This document shows positions 38,388 to 50,860 of a stretch of DNA of 64,000 nucleotides, in pieces. Source of the stretch: Hypomesus transpacificus (Eukaryota; Chordata; Actinopteri; Osmeriformes; Osmeridae); NCBI RefSeq assembly GCF_021917145.1, contig NC_061064.1, positions 6,278,091-6,342,090 of the forward strand, read 5' to 3'. How positions within the stretch are numbered: position 1 is the stretch's first letter; each line of letters begins with the position of its first letter. The notes beneath the pieces are model-generated. The model made no database searches, was not told the DNA's origin, and was given only the letters and a program-made list of their open reading frames with translations. Both the position numbers and the translations under genes were made by a program.

Positions 38388-41300
38388 TCAAACATGACTG
38401 GCGGATAGGGTGGACATCTCTCTGGACTCGGGGATGAACTGGCGACGCCGGGGCCGCTGCCGCCGTCGACTGACATCCCTCAGGATGCCTCGCCACGTCC
38501 TGGCTGTGGACACGAGACAAAAGTCGCTAGTAAAAACATAGCCCAACTAGTGCCCCTGTCGTCGTTATTCTATCAGTGCGCGTATCACCACAATATACGA
38601 TTTTACTTTCTTTTTTCTTCTTTTACTGCGTTATCCTGCATACATACTTGTCTCCCGAGGGCTGTTAATAGTAGGAGGTTGCCTGGCTGAATCACAGCTC
38701 CCCGGATCCTCATTGATTATCGTCAGGTTCGTGTTCCATTTGTCCCAGTTGACTTCCTCCACTCTAAGAGAACAGAGGACACATGCTCCAATTATTACTG
38801 ATTTTTGACACATCAGTCAGCTGTCAAGAGGAACCAGAATGAGGTTCGCACTATTCGCTGCACTCGTTCAATTCCACTCACAGCTGAGGAGGTATGCGCC
38901 GTTAAAGTTCATCATGTTTTGCTGATACTGTTTGTTAGTCCCTACTGATTTAGTTTTGTGTTTAATCATTTTGTCAACATTGCGGAGTCATTCTTTTTTC
39001 ATGCCCAATACAGTTCTGGAATGTATGTGCATGTACGATTGTTAATATTGTTCCATAAATGCCACATGAAGCTACTGACACGGAAAATCCGAACTTGACG
39101 AAGTAAATCGCTTTGAGCCACCTGAAACACCGGCGAATGTCCTTTTTCTGCTCTGACTCTGGGTCCCACTCCCCTTCAGAGCTCAGGTCCTTCTCCACCC
39201 CAGAGCGGAACCTCCTCCTCAGGCAGTGGAGCAGACTCCTCTCCAGGTCTAGGATGGTGATGGCCCTCTGGACACACATATACAGTACATATTTGTTCTG
39301 TCCTTTGACAATACAACCAGTATGGAGTTGGGTATCACTCAAGACTCAGAGCAATTGACTGCACACTGAAAGGTCGCAGGTCCAAATCACTTTGGATAAC
39401 GAAGCGTCTGCTTCATGAATTATGAATAGAAATCAAAATGCTAGAAACGTAACTGTTTATGGGGGAAAGCACAGGCGCAGGAAGTGCTCTCAAGTTCACC
39501 TGTAGTTTCCAGATGCTGGCGCTGTCTTTGGAGATCTCGGCCACTGTGCCGCTCATGAGGGCGATGAGCATGTTGAACAGCAGGATGTAGGTGAGGACGA
39601 TGTAGGAGATGAGGAGCACGTAGAACACCTCCTTGTACTTGTAGTTCTCCGTGAACTCCAGGTCTCCCATGCCGATGGTGAACTTGAAGAGCTCCAGGGT
39701 GGTGTAGGAGATGCTCTCGAACGTGACCTTCGTGCACGTCTCATCCTTGCTTTCCGTGTAGAAGGTGCGGCCACTTATGGCGGTCGTGTTCTTAGCTGGA
39801 GGCTCGACCAGTAGCGTCACCACGGCTGTCATTGGGGAGAGGAGAGAAGGGGTTACACCCTATTGACGGGGGGGATGTGGCTGTTTTCTTTCGTTTTGTT
39901 TACTTTCGTCTTGCTGAGTGTTCTCACTGTCTGGGGAAAAAAAAGTGTAAAAGGGCAAAGTCATTGATAAATGTGACAGGTCTTTGTTTGTGTTCGAGAG
40001 CGTTGAACAGAACAATGCACATTCATCGTGAATTCATAAGGCGCTGACAGGCAGTATTTTATGTCCCAGTGTGCGGAGGGGACAGAGGAGAGATGGGAGA
40101 TGAAATACCTGCTGAAAACCCGAAAAGGAAGACGATGTAGACGAAAAGAAAGCGCATGATATCGCTTATGATCATCTACAGAGGGGAAAAAACACAAAGG
40201 TAGAGAGAGAGAGGGAGAGAGGAGATTAGCCTTCGCAAGAGTGTATCACAAATGCCAAATGCTGTGTCGTTCACACATTGCGGATATGCCCTCTGGCTGT
40301 GAAACGGTGTGCGTAGGAGTGCGACATGCCCTGGCGGTACCTTCTGGATCATGACACTGTATATGCCCATGTGTTTACACCCTCTGGAGAAGTACAGCAA
40401 GTTGATCCAGCTGAGAGCCAGACACAGCACCAGGAACCCAAGGTACTCTTCCCTCCCACAGATATCCAGCACTGAGGAAATGATGTAGAGAACAGCCTGC
40501 AGGAAACTACCAAGCAGGGGATAGGATCAGCCCCAGGGGCCCTCGGACACAGCAATGCAAAATACGAGTGGCCTACACATGCACAGAGTTGCCAGACACG
40601 ATATGAGCTGTGTAGCTCGCGCACGACCTAGCCACATTATCTTTCGATGTAAAGATCAAGAATGTGGATTTTGTTTGACCCAGGCTTGTTACAAGAAAAG
40701 TAATGTGGTGGGATGTGTGTTATGTGTGTGTTTTTTTGTGTTTTTTAAAGCTGCTTAGGGCACACGCATGGAACAAACACCTTTTCTGCGGAGAAAGGTT
40801 TCGGGAAACTCACAAAAGGATGTCACTGTATCCATCAATCACCAGACTGTGCAGATTCGGATGCTTTCTTTTGAAGTCTAGGATCTTCGGCAAGGAAACA
40901 TCATTATGCGCTTGGAACATTTGATCATGGTTTTTTTATCTCGAGTTGTGTGACGATGTTTCATGTAAATTGTCCCTTCAGAATGTCTTGTTAAATGTGT
41001 GAAGTGTTGCAGGTAGAACACATACCCCTCCTATGAAGAGATACACAGATGTCAACGCTACCCAGATCTGACCCGCCAGATGAATGTATCCCTCCCGGGT
41101 GTGCTGAATGTAGAAAGGGGGCTGTACATCAGAGAAAGACAAAAGCAATTATCGAAATCCTTGAAAAGATACCTTTAATACAAATATCTGATGCGTGATC
41201 TTACTTCTAGATTTGAAGGACGGTTGTGAACCTGCCAAAGTGGATTTAATAATAGCCATTGGCAGTGTAATAATTTCGGTTGACGGTAAATGGACAGCAC

Positions 41301-43883
41301 TTGAATAGCGCTTTTCTACTCTAAGCACTTCCATTTTTTGGCCTCTCGTTCACCCATTCCCACATCGATGGGGGCAGAGCTGCCTTGCAAGGCGCTGGCC
41401 TGCCTATCAGGAGCAACATGGGGTTCGGTGTCTCGTTCAAGGAGACTTAAACACCCTGACAGGAGGGGCTGGGGATCATGTGCTTAGTGCATAGCCCACT
41501 GTACCTCCTGAGCTACAGACGCCCATTTGATAGGACCTGTCAAAAGCCTCACCTTGCCCTCCCTCCTGTTGTAAGAGGTGACCGTGAAGACAGACACGAA
41601 AAAGACGTAAACCAGGAAGTTGGAGAAGAAGATTTGTGCGGCAAACCGTTCCCACTTCTCCTCCAGAAGCTTGTTCAGGGGCTCGATCTGGAGCATTTTA
41701 TGACGATTCTGAAAAAAGGGAACAAATACATGACTAAACTGTCTGAAAACCATAACATCTGAAGATTCCCCCCCCCCCCTTTACAGTGTGTCATTATCAT
41801 GGACAGAGAAGTGTTCAATCACATGGTCCTGGAGACTTCCTGTGACTCACAGGAATGTCACTGCCATAGACGAGTATCTTGAGTACAGAGTTGTTCTCAT
41901 AGGAGTCCAGGGAGTCCAGGTCGTAGAGGGAGGAATGAACAGGCCCGTAAGCCCACTCTGTGAACTTACGAGACAGGTGTTTGGTCTCTTGGTGGTGGAA
42001 CTCACGATGCAAAATATGCTCAAACACCTGCAGGATGAACAACAGTCCCTGAATGAGAAATTGCCATACTCATGTACCAGAAGTACAAACGATTTGGGAG
42101 AATGAACAAACTTCTTTCTTGTTGAACAATGAACAAACTTAGCTTGTCGTTTATCATATCTATATACATCCATATATATCGTAGTCCTTACCCCGATCTT
42201 GCCCATTTTGGCAGCTAACTTGATGGGCGTCAGTCCATGTTTGTTCTCTATGTCTTCCAGTTTCAAATTGGGGTAGAGACGGGCGGTGTTGGTGAGGATG
42301 TGATCATACATGGTGACGATGAACTCGGTATTCTGCTGGTCTTTGTCATCCACCACCACTAGCGCATGTAGCACCGTATTACCCAGGGAGTCCCTCTCCT
42401 CCACCTTCGCCCTCTGATACTCGTTCTCCATCAGGAAGTCTACTATGTTCTTCTGGTTGGTGCAGGCAGCTAGGGACAGCGGCAGCTCCCCTTGAAAGCA
42501 TGGAGGTTTGAGCCCCAAATGAACACCTTTTCATGCAGACAATAACCAAGGGTACAATTTTCCCTTTTGCTCTGACTGCAACTCGTCAGACTGAACAGGA
42601 GGCAGTAACGGTTGCTGTCCAGAGGGGGGCGCCAAAGTTCTGCAACACAGCAGAGGGGGTCACCTACTCACCAAAGTAGAAGCTGGGTCCATGTTGTAGC
42701 TGGAAGAACTTCCCACAGGCTTTGGCATGAACGTCTGTTCCTTTGCTGACCAGAAGCTTCACATAGTGGAGACTCCTCCTCTCGATGGCGATATGGAGAG
42801 CAGACTGGCCTGTAGGATGCACAAAAAGAATGGACTGTTTTAGTCCTCTTGGGCATGTGATCATGCCTGTTTGAGGATCATGTGCAAACAAAAACCAATT
42901 TATTGACATTGGCCGAATTACAAATATGAGAAATAAAAAAATCACCGTTATAATAACTGTCTGTATACGCTGCATTTACGAATTCTTTTACATCTCCCAT
43001 CTGCTCTGCAATGTTTAGGAGATATTCCACCGTGTCATTTTTTTCGTCTTTTAGATTCAGAAGAGCCTTGAGCAGAGGATTCTTTCCGTACGATTGATCT
43101 GATCGTGAAACAGGACAAGACATTAATGGGTGATTACATTTGGCAGCATCACAAGACTGAATCACTACTGTGGTTGTCGAAAAATGGATCACAGAACCAA
43201 GCAGGACTCAATCAAGAATCCTGGTTCTCCTCACACTCAGAGTGGGAAAGCTTTTTTAAGTTCTTGGTGAGGTAATCGTGCAACCCATCCAGCATGGTGA
43301 CATCTCCCCTGGCTGCTGCCTGAAACAACTTCTTCAGATCAAACCGGTTGCTCATCTCCTCTTCGGTCACCTTCATTCCTTTCATCGCCCTACAGTTAAA
43401 ATGACAGATGTTTCGGAGTTACGGAAAAGCTTTTTGAACGACTTGTATTGTCCCTACCCAAGATGGCCCCCTAACAAGAGACCCTTTGATTGGTTTTCGT
43501 CATAAAAAGTTAAACAACACACCTCAGGCCAGACAGCTGCACCCTCTAAACAGAATCAGCACTGTTGTTCAGCTGTATGTGACCCACAGTTGAGCCAGGA
43601 ACCACATAACGTGTATGTCAGTGTCACTAGTCGGAGGGAATGGAGTGTCTCACTTGTAAAAGTTGAGGTTGTATTTGATCTTGGGCTGTTGCACCTCCAG
43701 TTCCTCCTGGTAGTCTGTATCCATGGGGGCTTTGGGTCTCTTGGAGGGGCCCATGGGCAGAACAGAGCCCAGGAAGTCCTCCTTGACACCATGACGGCTT
43801 TGGGCTTTGCGCTCCTCGTCCGTCCTGTCGTCCGTCTCCAGGGAGAAGGGGCGGGCCGCCCCAGGGCCTTCTGGGAAGCTCAT
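38388..43883 (-). CDS. trpv1: Transient receptor potential cation channel V1
   Basis: Fifteen coding exons, minus: 43883-43654, 43389-43235, 43098-42946, 42809-42672, 42490-42192, 42027-41851, 41708-41553, 41121-41026, 40884-40814, 40506-40341, 40175-40109, 39825-39500, 39267-39122, 38763-38648 and 38503-38388. They give 803 aa (human 839). It is a plasma-membrane, Ca-permeable channel opened by heat and acid. Features: N-terminal ankyrin repeats (about 85-350, with [12 protein letters not shown] and GNTVLHALV), pre-S1 [20 protein letters not shown], six membrane segments, selectivity filter GMGD (621-624) in the TIGMGDLEF loop, the TRP-domain region ([14 protein letters not shown]) and a calmodulin-type tail ([21 protein letters not shown]). 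Vanilloid-pocket positions: Tyr487/Ser488 kept, but Leu523, Ile526 and Gln546 replace rat Met547, Thr550 and Glu570. A SINE sits in intron 7. The neighbour shpk is the same as in human. Confidence 0.95.
41283..41521 (-). mobile_element. tRNA-derived SINE, family B, in a trpv1 intron
   Basis: The reverse complement begins with a tRNA-like box A (GTCTGTAGCTCAGGAGGTA). It then has the body GAACGAGACACCGAACCCC..TTGCTCCTGAT and ends with AGAAAAGCGCTATTCAAGTGCTGTCCATTTACC. This layout is a very common teleost SINE type. It differs from family A elsewhere in the window. Box B is degenerate, so the copy is old. Confidence 0.75.
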
Positions 43884-46586
43884 GCTGACCTCTCACACTG
43901 ATTGTCCTGCAGGGGAGCCAAGGACATCACTGTGCTGCTCGTTTCAACAGATAACATCTAAAGAATGCACGTAAAACATTGCAGTAACGTTGTCTTTGAT
44001 TGTTGTACTGATGTGGTATTGGGTGTAAATAGTAGCTTCCCTTTAAATGTATTGTTGGTAGTTTCTGTGAGTGTCATAACACCACACTGCTGGCATTTAT
44101 AGAGACATGTGTTAAGACATGTGATGTTTCCTCCATGTTGAGTAACAAGCAAGTTATTCATCAGTAGTTATAGCAACAGAAGCGAATGCACAAAAATGAC
44201 TTGTTGGCCATTTCCCTCTTGTTGTTTATTTAAGATTCTCAGCTAAACGGTATCGATTAAAGAAACCTTGCGGTTTACTCAGAGCAAAACCTTTCTCATT
44301 ATCTCCTTCGTGTAACAGACCAAGATAAGTTGAAAGGAGAAAGATTAGAACCAGTTTGGTCTGTCACTCTGACAGTGCCAGGGGAAAGAGGAAGGGGTAG
44401 GTGGAGAGATCGAAACTCTGCAGGCCTGTCTGCCCACAAGACAGGAACAGGGGCACAGGAGGCAGAGACAAATCAGGGAGGCGGAACAGAATCCGAGACT
44501 CACCTACTTTATTCCATAAGCTATTCGTGTGACCAAGTTCCTCTTATTGAAGCATCTCGGTACGTCCAACAAATGTGGAAATGATTCCTAATTATGAATG
44601 TAAAACAAACCGCCATAGCCACTTTGATTGATCATTAATGTGTCCATTTTACTAGATACATTTTGTGGACAGGGCCCCCTGGGGCTTGGTGTGGTTCCCA
44701 TCACTCTGACAAGGTTTCTGTGGTCTGTCATGGTTACTGTAAACCCCACCCTGGCTAAAAGGCACACAACACAAAGCCAGCACAGCCATCCTGCAGTAAT
44801 CATGGTACATGTAGCATCTCTCACGATTCAATGTTCATTTGTTTGTCTTTGGTAGACAAAATATATCAAATAACATTGAAAACGGTTCGCTTGAAAGATT
44901 ATTTACTATTTTGGTTGGCTCTGTAGTTAACCATCTCTGTTCCAAATGACAGGGTTCGTTGCGGGCACAAAACACTGTGAATGATCAAATTAACTATTAT
45001 CAAACGAGTGGACATCTTTTTACGATGTACATCCTCCACGCTAAATGTATAACGTTGTTATGCTTACAGTTTAAAGTGTGCCAGTGACGACAGGAAAAAT
45101 CTTTACATTCTACTATTCAGTAGTGTGGAAAAAATACGTTTCCTATGTGCTTATGTTAATCACAATCAGTAGATCAATTTCCACGTCATGTTTTCATGTA
45201 TTCAGTCTTATTATCCATGTTGAGGTGTTTGTTACATTCTCTCTCTAACCTGCAAATTACTTAATGCTTCTAAACCCAGCTCTCAACTGAATTACCCCAC
45301 CATTCCAGTAGCAGACCTAAATATTCAGCTTAAGTTATCATTCCAAACCCATCATCATCATCAACACCATCATCGCTTTCAGTACGCCTTTTCAACACAG
45401 CACTTCATGCCACATGAACAGACTTCCAACAAATACCGCAAACATGCTGTGATTGTACTCACACATAAAAGGTTAATCCATCCCTGGAAGAATATCTTTT
45501 CTTTTCTATCTGGAAACACTGCGTGTGACGACAATCTCTGTGAGGGTAGGGATAAGGTCAAAGAGGATGGAGGATGGAGGGAGATAAAGTGACAATCCCT
45601 GGAGAATAGCAGAGCACATTACAGAAGCTCTAAGAGCATTTAAGCGTTGATTATTGATCTACCTGGCCCTACAGTAGGATTGAAAATGTAGCATGGCACT
45701 GTAGATATGATCAACAGCTAAGTTCTGGAGGGTGAGCTTGTCTGTTGAAAATGGCTCTGCTATATCTATAGTACGACCTGCAAGACGGTCCACTGAATTT
45801 TGTTTCACCTTGTTCATCGCATATGCATGTTGGACCAAGAAAAGATTAATTAAGCTTTACATTTGTCATGTAAAAAAAAAAAATATATATATATATGGAT
45901 AACTAGTATTATTTACTCACTGTGTCTTGTCAGTAATGGTTTTCAACAACACTCAGTAACTGTTTCTTCTTTTCTTCAGAACATCCTCGCAGAGCTTCCT
46001 GTGTGGCTGCCCTGCGTTCTTACAAATATGCTGTTGTGTCTTAGTGTTATGTTGTAGCACAGCAGCGGTCCTATGACTTGATGTGTGGTCGGAAAACCTA
46101 CGTCAGCAGAATTGTGTGTGTTGTTCCTTTCCTTGCTTGATGATTTTAAAACTACGCAAATGGCATTACTGATAATGGATGAATTAATATAAAAACGATG
46201 GCCTGCACAATGTGGTGGGGACATCGGCAATGTTTACTTTTGCAATTATCGCTTACAAAATCCAGCTAGCTATTGATTAAAGTTATGATAATCAACATAA
46301 CAATCAGTGTCCAAAAGTGCTGACAGATAATGTTTTTGATCTGTACTGCGAACGTGACACTGTGCATTACTTGCACACTATACAATTCATGCTATTAACA
46401 GTTATAAATTCACATCATCCAAACCCATTTATGATGATTTCTTAGAAATGTATACAGCAGTCAAGTATTTCAGAATGCAACTGGAATTACTGATAATGCA
46501 AGAAACACACAAATGCAGAATCATCATAAAATCACAATATGACTCGAGAGCCGGAATGACAAGTAGGCATAAGAGTTCAGTTACGT
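43884..46586. other. Region between the trpv1 start and the shpk end
   Basis: 2.7 kb, mostly AT-rich, with no recognised coding exon. It should hold the trpv1 5'UTR exon(s) and promoter and the shpk 3'UTR, but I could not place them. Confidence 0.5.
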
Positions 46587-48967
46587 TCAGAATCGATCAC
46601 AGAGTACCATAGCCACGCCCACAGCAGAGTCCACATCTCCACCGTACACCACTGGCACGGGGAACGCCCTCTCCACTTCCTGTCTCAGCACCTCGTTACG
46701 AGAGGGCGCTCCCGCTACCCATGATCCTTTTCACCCCTGCCGCTAGCAGAGACACGGGGGGCATCATGGAGGTGAGGTTCTCCAGGATACCGTGGCACAC
46801 TGCCCTGGCGACGTGACCCAGGGAGAGGTTGGAGGGGGCTATGTCGGACACCTGGCCCAGGCTCTGTGGGCTGTGTCTCTCTCCTAGGAGGGTGGGACTC
46901 ACCCGAAGATCACTGCTCTCCTGGCTCAAGGCACACCTGATCACCTGCTCATACAGGCTGGAGTCGCTCATGTCTACCCCTGGGGGTAGGTAGGAGAAAT
47001 ACCGGGGAAATCGGGTCAGTGAGATTAGTGGTAAAGTGCCAGTAGAATGTCAATTTCTAATTCTGAAGTGGCCAGCTTCTTTCCAACCAATTATGTTCCA
47101 ATCAATTGCCTTTGGCAAGGGGGGCCGACCCCATCCATGGACTATTTTGTGAAACCACTGTCAATCAAACTGCAGCCGAAGGCAAGCGCGGCAATTCAGA
47201 CAAGAATAGGGGGAGCAGTTTCTTACACAGGAAATGGTTTGTATCATGTGACCTTTTACAGCACCAAGGGGTAGCTACATATACAATGCGGCAATGTTAG
47301 TGTGGGCGAATCAAATTACCTAACTCTTTCATCCACGCACTCAGCATCCCCACAAAGCTGGCCAACACATTTCCTCCATTCAGTGACGCCGCCACAGCCA
47401 AGTAGGAGTTACTAAAGTAGGGGAAGTAGGAGAGGGAGGAGGCGGGCTCAGGGACGTGTGGCGGCCTGAAGTCCTCCGGCATGGCGTACGTCAGCTGTGC
47501 TGAGGTACCGATGTTGAGCACTGCCAAGGAAGGAGAAACAAAGTGTTTTCGAGGCGTCGAACGCACGACGTGGGAGACGAGCGTGCGACCCCAGACGACC
47601 ACCACCCCCCCTCCCCCCCCCCCTCCCCGAGAGGACGCCCCCTCCGACCCCTTCACCTGCGTCCGTCCCGTCCGTCATGCAGGAGTAGACGGAGCACTGG
47701 AAGTCTCCCAGAGCTGCCCCGACCCGCGTGTGGGCCGGGATGCCGTGCCACTCTGAGCACGTCTGCCCAGCCAAGCTCCCAGACTCCACACACTCAGGGA
47801 GCAGGTGCACGGGGAAATGAGCGTTCTTCAGACTACAGCATGCACACACAGACATCCACGTTAGTTCCATTGATACACACAATGACATACATATCATAAT
47901 GTCATCTTCAGGACCTGGATGCAAGGGCGTTGTCACATTGAACTATATGACTCGTTTGCTGTAGTAGCTGTCACCATGCATTTATTCATGCTAGTACAAA
48001 AGCATCATGTGAGTCCCGCTCAGAACATACTCACATGTCCCTGTTCCACTGGTTGGTGGCAGTGTTGAAGTAGCCCCAGCTGGCAGCATTCTGTGGCGTC
48101 ATCACACATCTCTCCAAACCACACAGCATCGACACCACATAGTCATGGATGGTTCCTGTCACTGTGAGGTCAGCCAGGAACTCAGGCCTGCATCCAAACA
48201 CAAGACAAACACAACAAGCATGTTCATAAGGTGTATAAGTTAATGTGTGGGGGTATATGGATAGGTAGGCAGGTGTATTATATTGGTTTATGTTGGTCAG
48301 ACTATGTTTGCCATGCATACCTGTGTCTCATGTACCAAAAGATTGTGGCACAACCGAAACCTGTGGCTAGGCTGAGATGGGAGTTTGGGGCAGGGAGGGT
48401 GGCTAGAAAATCACTGTTACATCTCCCATCCTGCCAGGTGATCAGCTGACTGGTGTCTTTGGCTCTGAAGTAGTTTCCACTGGACCAGTCACAGCCTGGC
48501 AATTGGTATTCAGAATGTTGACATACAATAACATGTATAAATACACAAAATAAAGCAATTCAACAATTAGGACAAAACATTGTCTTGGTACCTGATTTTG
48601 CTTTCCAGAACACAACTCCATGCATTTGTCCTGACACCCCAATCATAACAACATCCTTGAGTTTATTTCCGGGCAAAGAAGCAATGCACTTATTCAAAAC
48701 GTTTATTATTTGTCCAGTGTCCTGCTCTTTGACCTGCATAATAAGGAAACAGATTCATGTTGGGGTTTTTTTCGGAAAACATATTGGCTAGATTCTAGAG
48801 CAACATATATGCTACACACAGTCACATACGTTTGATCCACCGTTAGCAACGATGTCTGCCTTGGTTGACAAACTGGAGTTCTCCAAAACGGCTTTAGAAG
48901 TTAAGTCGAGTAAAACGGCCTTGATGGAAGTTGTTCCTATATCTATGCCGAGTACATACTTCCCCAT
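46587..48967 (-). CDS. shpk: Sedoheptulokinase, with a frameshift in the last exon as read
   Basis: Seven exons on minus: 48967-48830, 48733-48592, 48495-48321, 48187-48035, 47832-47657, 47520-47320 and 46979-46587. SHPK is a cytosolic FGGY-type sugar kinase that phosphorylates sedoheptulose to its 7-phosphate, feeding the non-oxidative pentose phosphate pathway. The N-terminal nucleotide-binding signature GIDIGTTSIKAVLLD starts at residue 7; GVSGQMHGV and SVYSCMTDGTDAG follow. In the last exon the frame reaches TAA at 46696-46698 (after residue 422, directly after the GSGSALS block). The expected continuation RNEVLRQEVERAFPVP and AVGVAMV is intact in another frame up to a stop at 46587. The total is 2 nt short of a multiple of 3, pointing to loss of one CT unit in a CTCTCT stretch; without it the protein would be 459 aa (human 478). 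Confidence 0.9.
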
Positions 48968-49972
<1,005 letters not shown>

Positions 49973-50332
49973 AATGTTATGCTTATATTTGTGACTCAAT
50001 GTTTGTTAATGATCATAGATGTATTGTCTAATATCTAACACCCCTGTTTGTCCGATGACGGTTTTTTCATGGTTTGATTTTACACACTTATCAAATGAAA
50101 CATTAGCCTGCTTTTCCTCTTGCACTGAACTTATAAACTGTGTGACCTTAACTTATACATTGTAATTGTTTCTCAGCTCTGTCAATTTAATGGCCATTGT
50201 ACTTAACATCTAGAATGAAACTAACAAAAACATCCATATAGATTATTCTAAGCAGCCACTGAGGTGATATTCTTGTTAACAAACCAGGTAGTAAAGCACT
50301 GCAACTGGGATCATTTTGACCAAATTGTACTA

Positions 50333-50338
50333 AATAAA
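50333..50338 (+). terminator. emc6: emc6 poly(A) signal
   Basis: AATAAA 361 nt past the emc6 stop and 44 bp before the opposing p2rx5 signal. Confidence 0.7.
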
Positions 50339-50381
50339 AGACAACACAACTATGTGCATTTATGTATCTGCTGTGTACATT

Positions 50382-50387
50382 TTTATT
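50382..50387 (-). terminator. p2rx5: p2rx5 poly(A) signal
   Basis: AATAAA on the minus strand, about 474 nt past the p2rx5 stop. Cleavage 10-30 nt further on would overlap the emc6 3' end. Confidence 0.6.
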
Positions 50388-50860
50388 AGGGAACACAAAT
50401 TCTACTGGAAAGGATAAAGAAAAAGTCCCAGAGGTATGAAATAATAGAATGTGCTTCTCTATTTTTAATGCTGAATTACAACAGGACTTTATAAAGATTT
50501 ACTGTATATGTAAACATCTCAGCCCGGCTTTTCTGGTCCAACAGACCTCAACAGCATGTCAAGATTCATTCTACTTTCAACTGAACACATGCAATAAACA
50601 AATCCCTTCTGAACAGAAACGGCACTTTGTTCTCTGATTTGGCTTTGATCGTTTCAGCCTAGTGCAGGGCATTTTTATACTGTACCAGCTCTCAGCCTTG
50701 TTCAACCAGGGCATGCGTGACCGAGGTATGCAAGCATCCCTTTATGGCTGGTGGGAGTCAGTCAAGGTCATCTCACCCTTCCTTGTATTCACAAAACCAG
50801 ATCTAGCTTTCTGGATGATGATGCAGCAGCTTTTCTTTCAATCAATCAAAGAATAACTGG

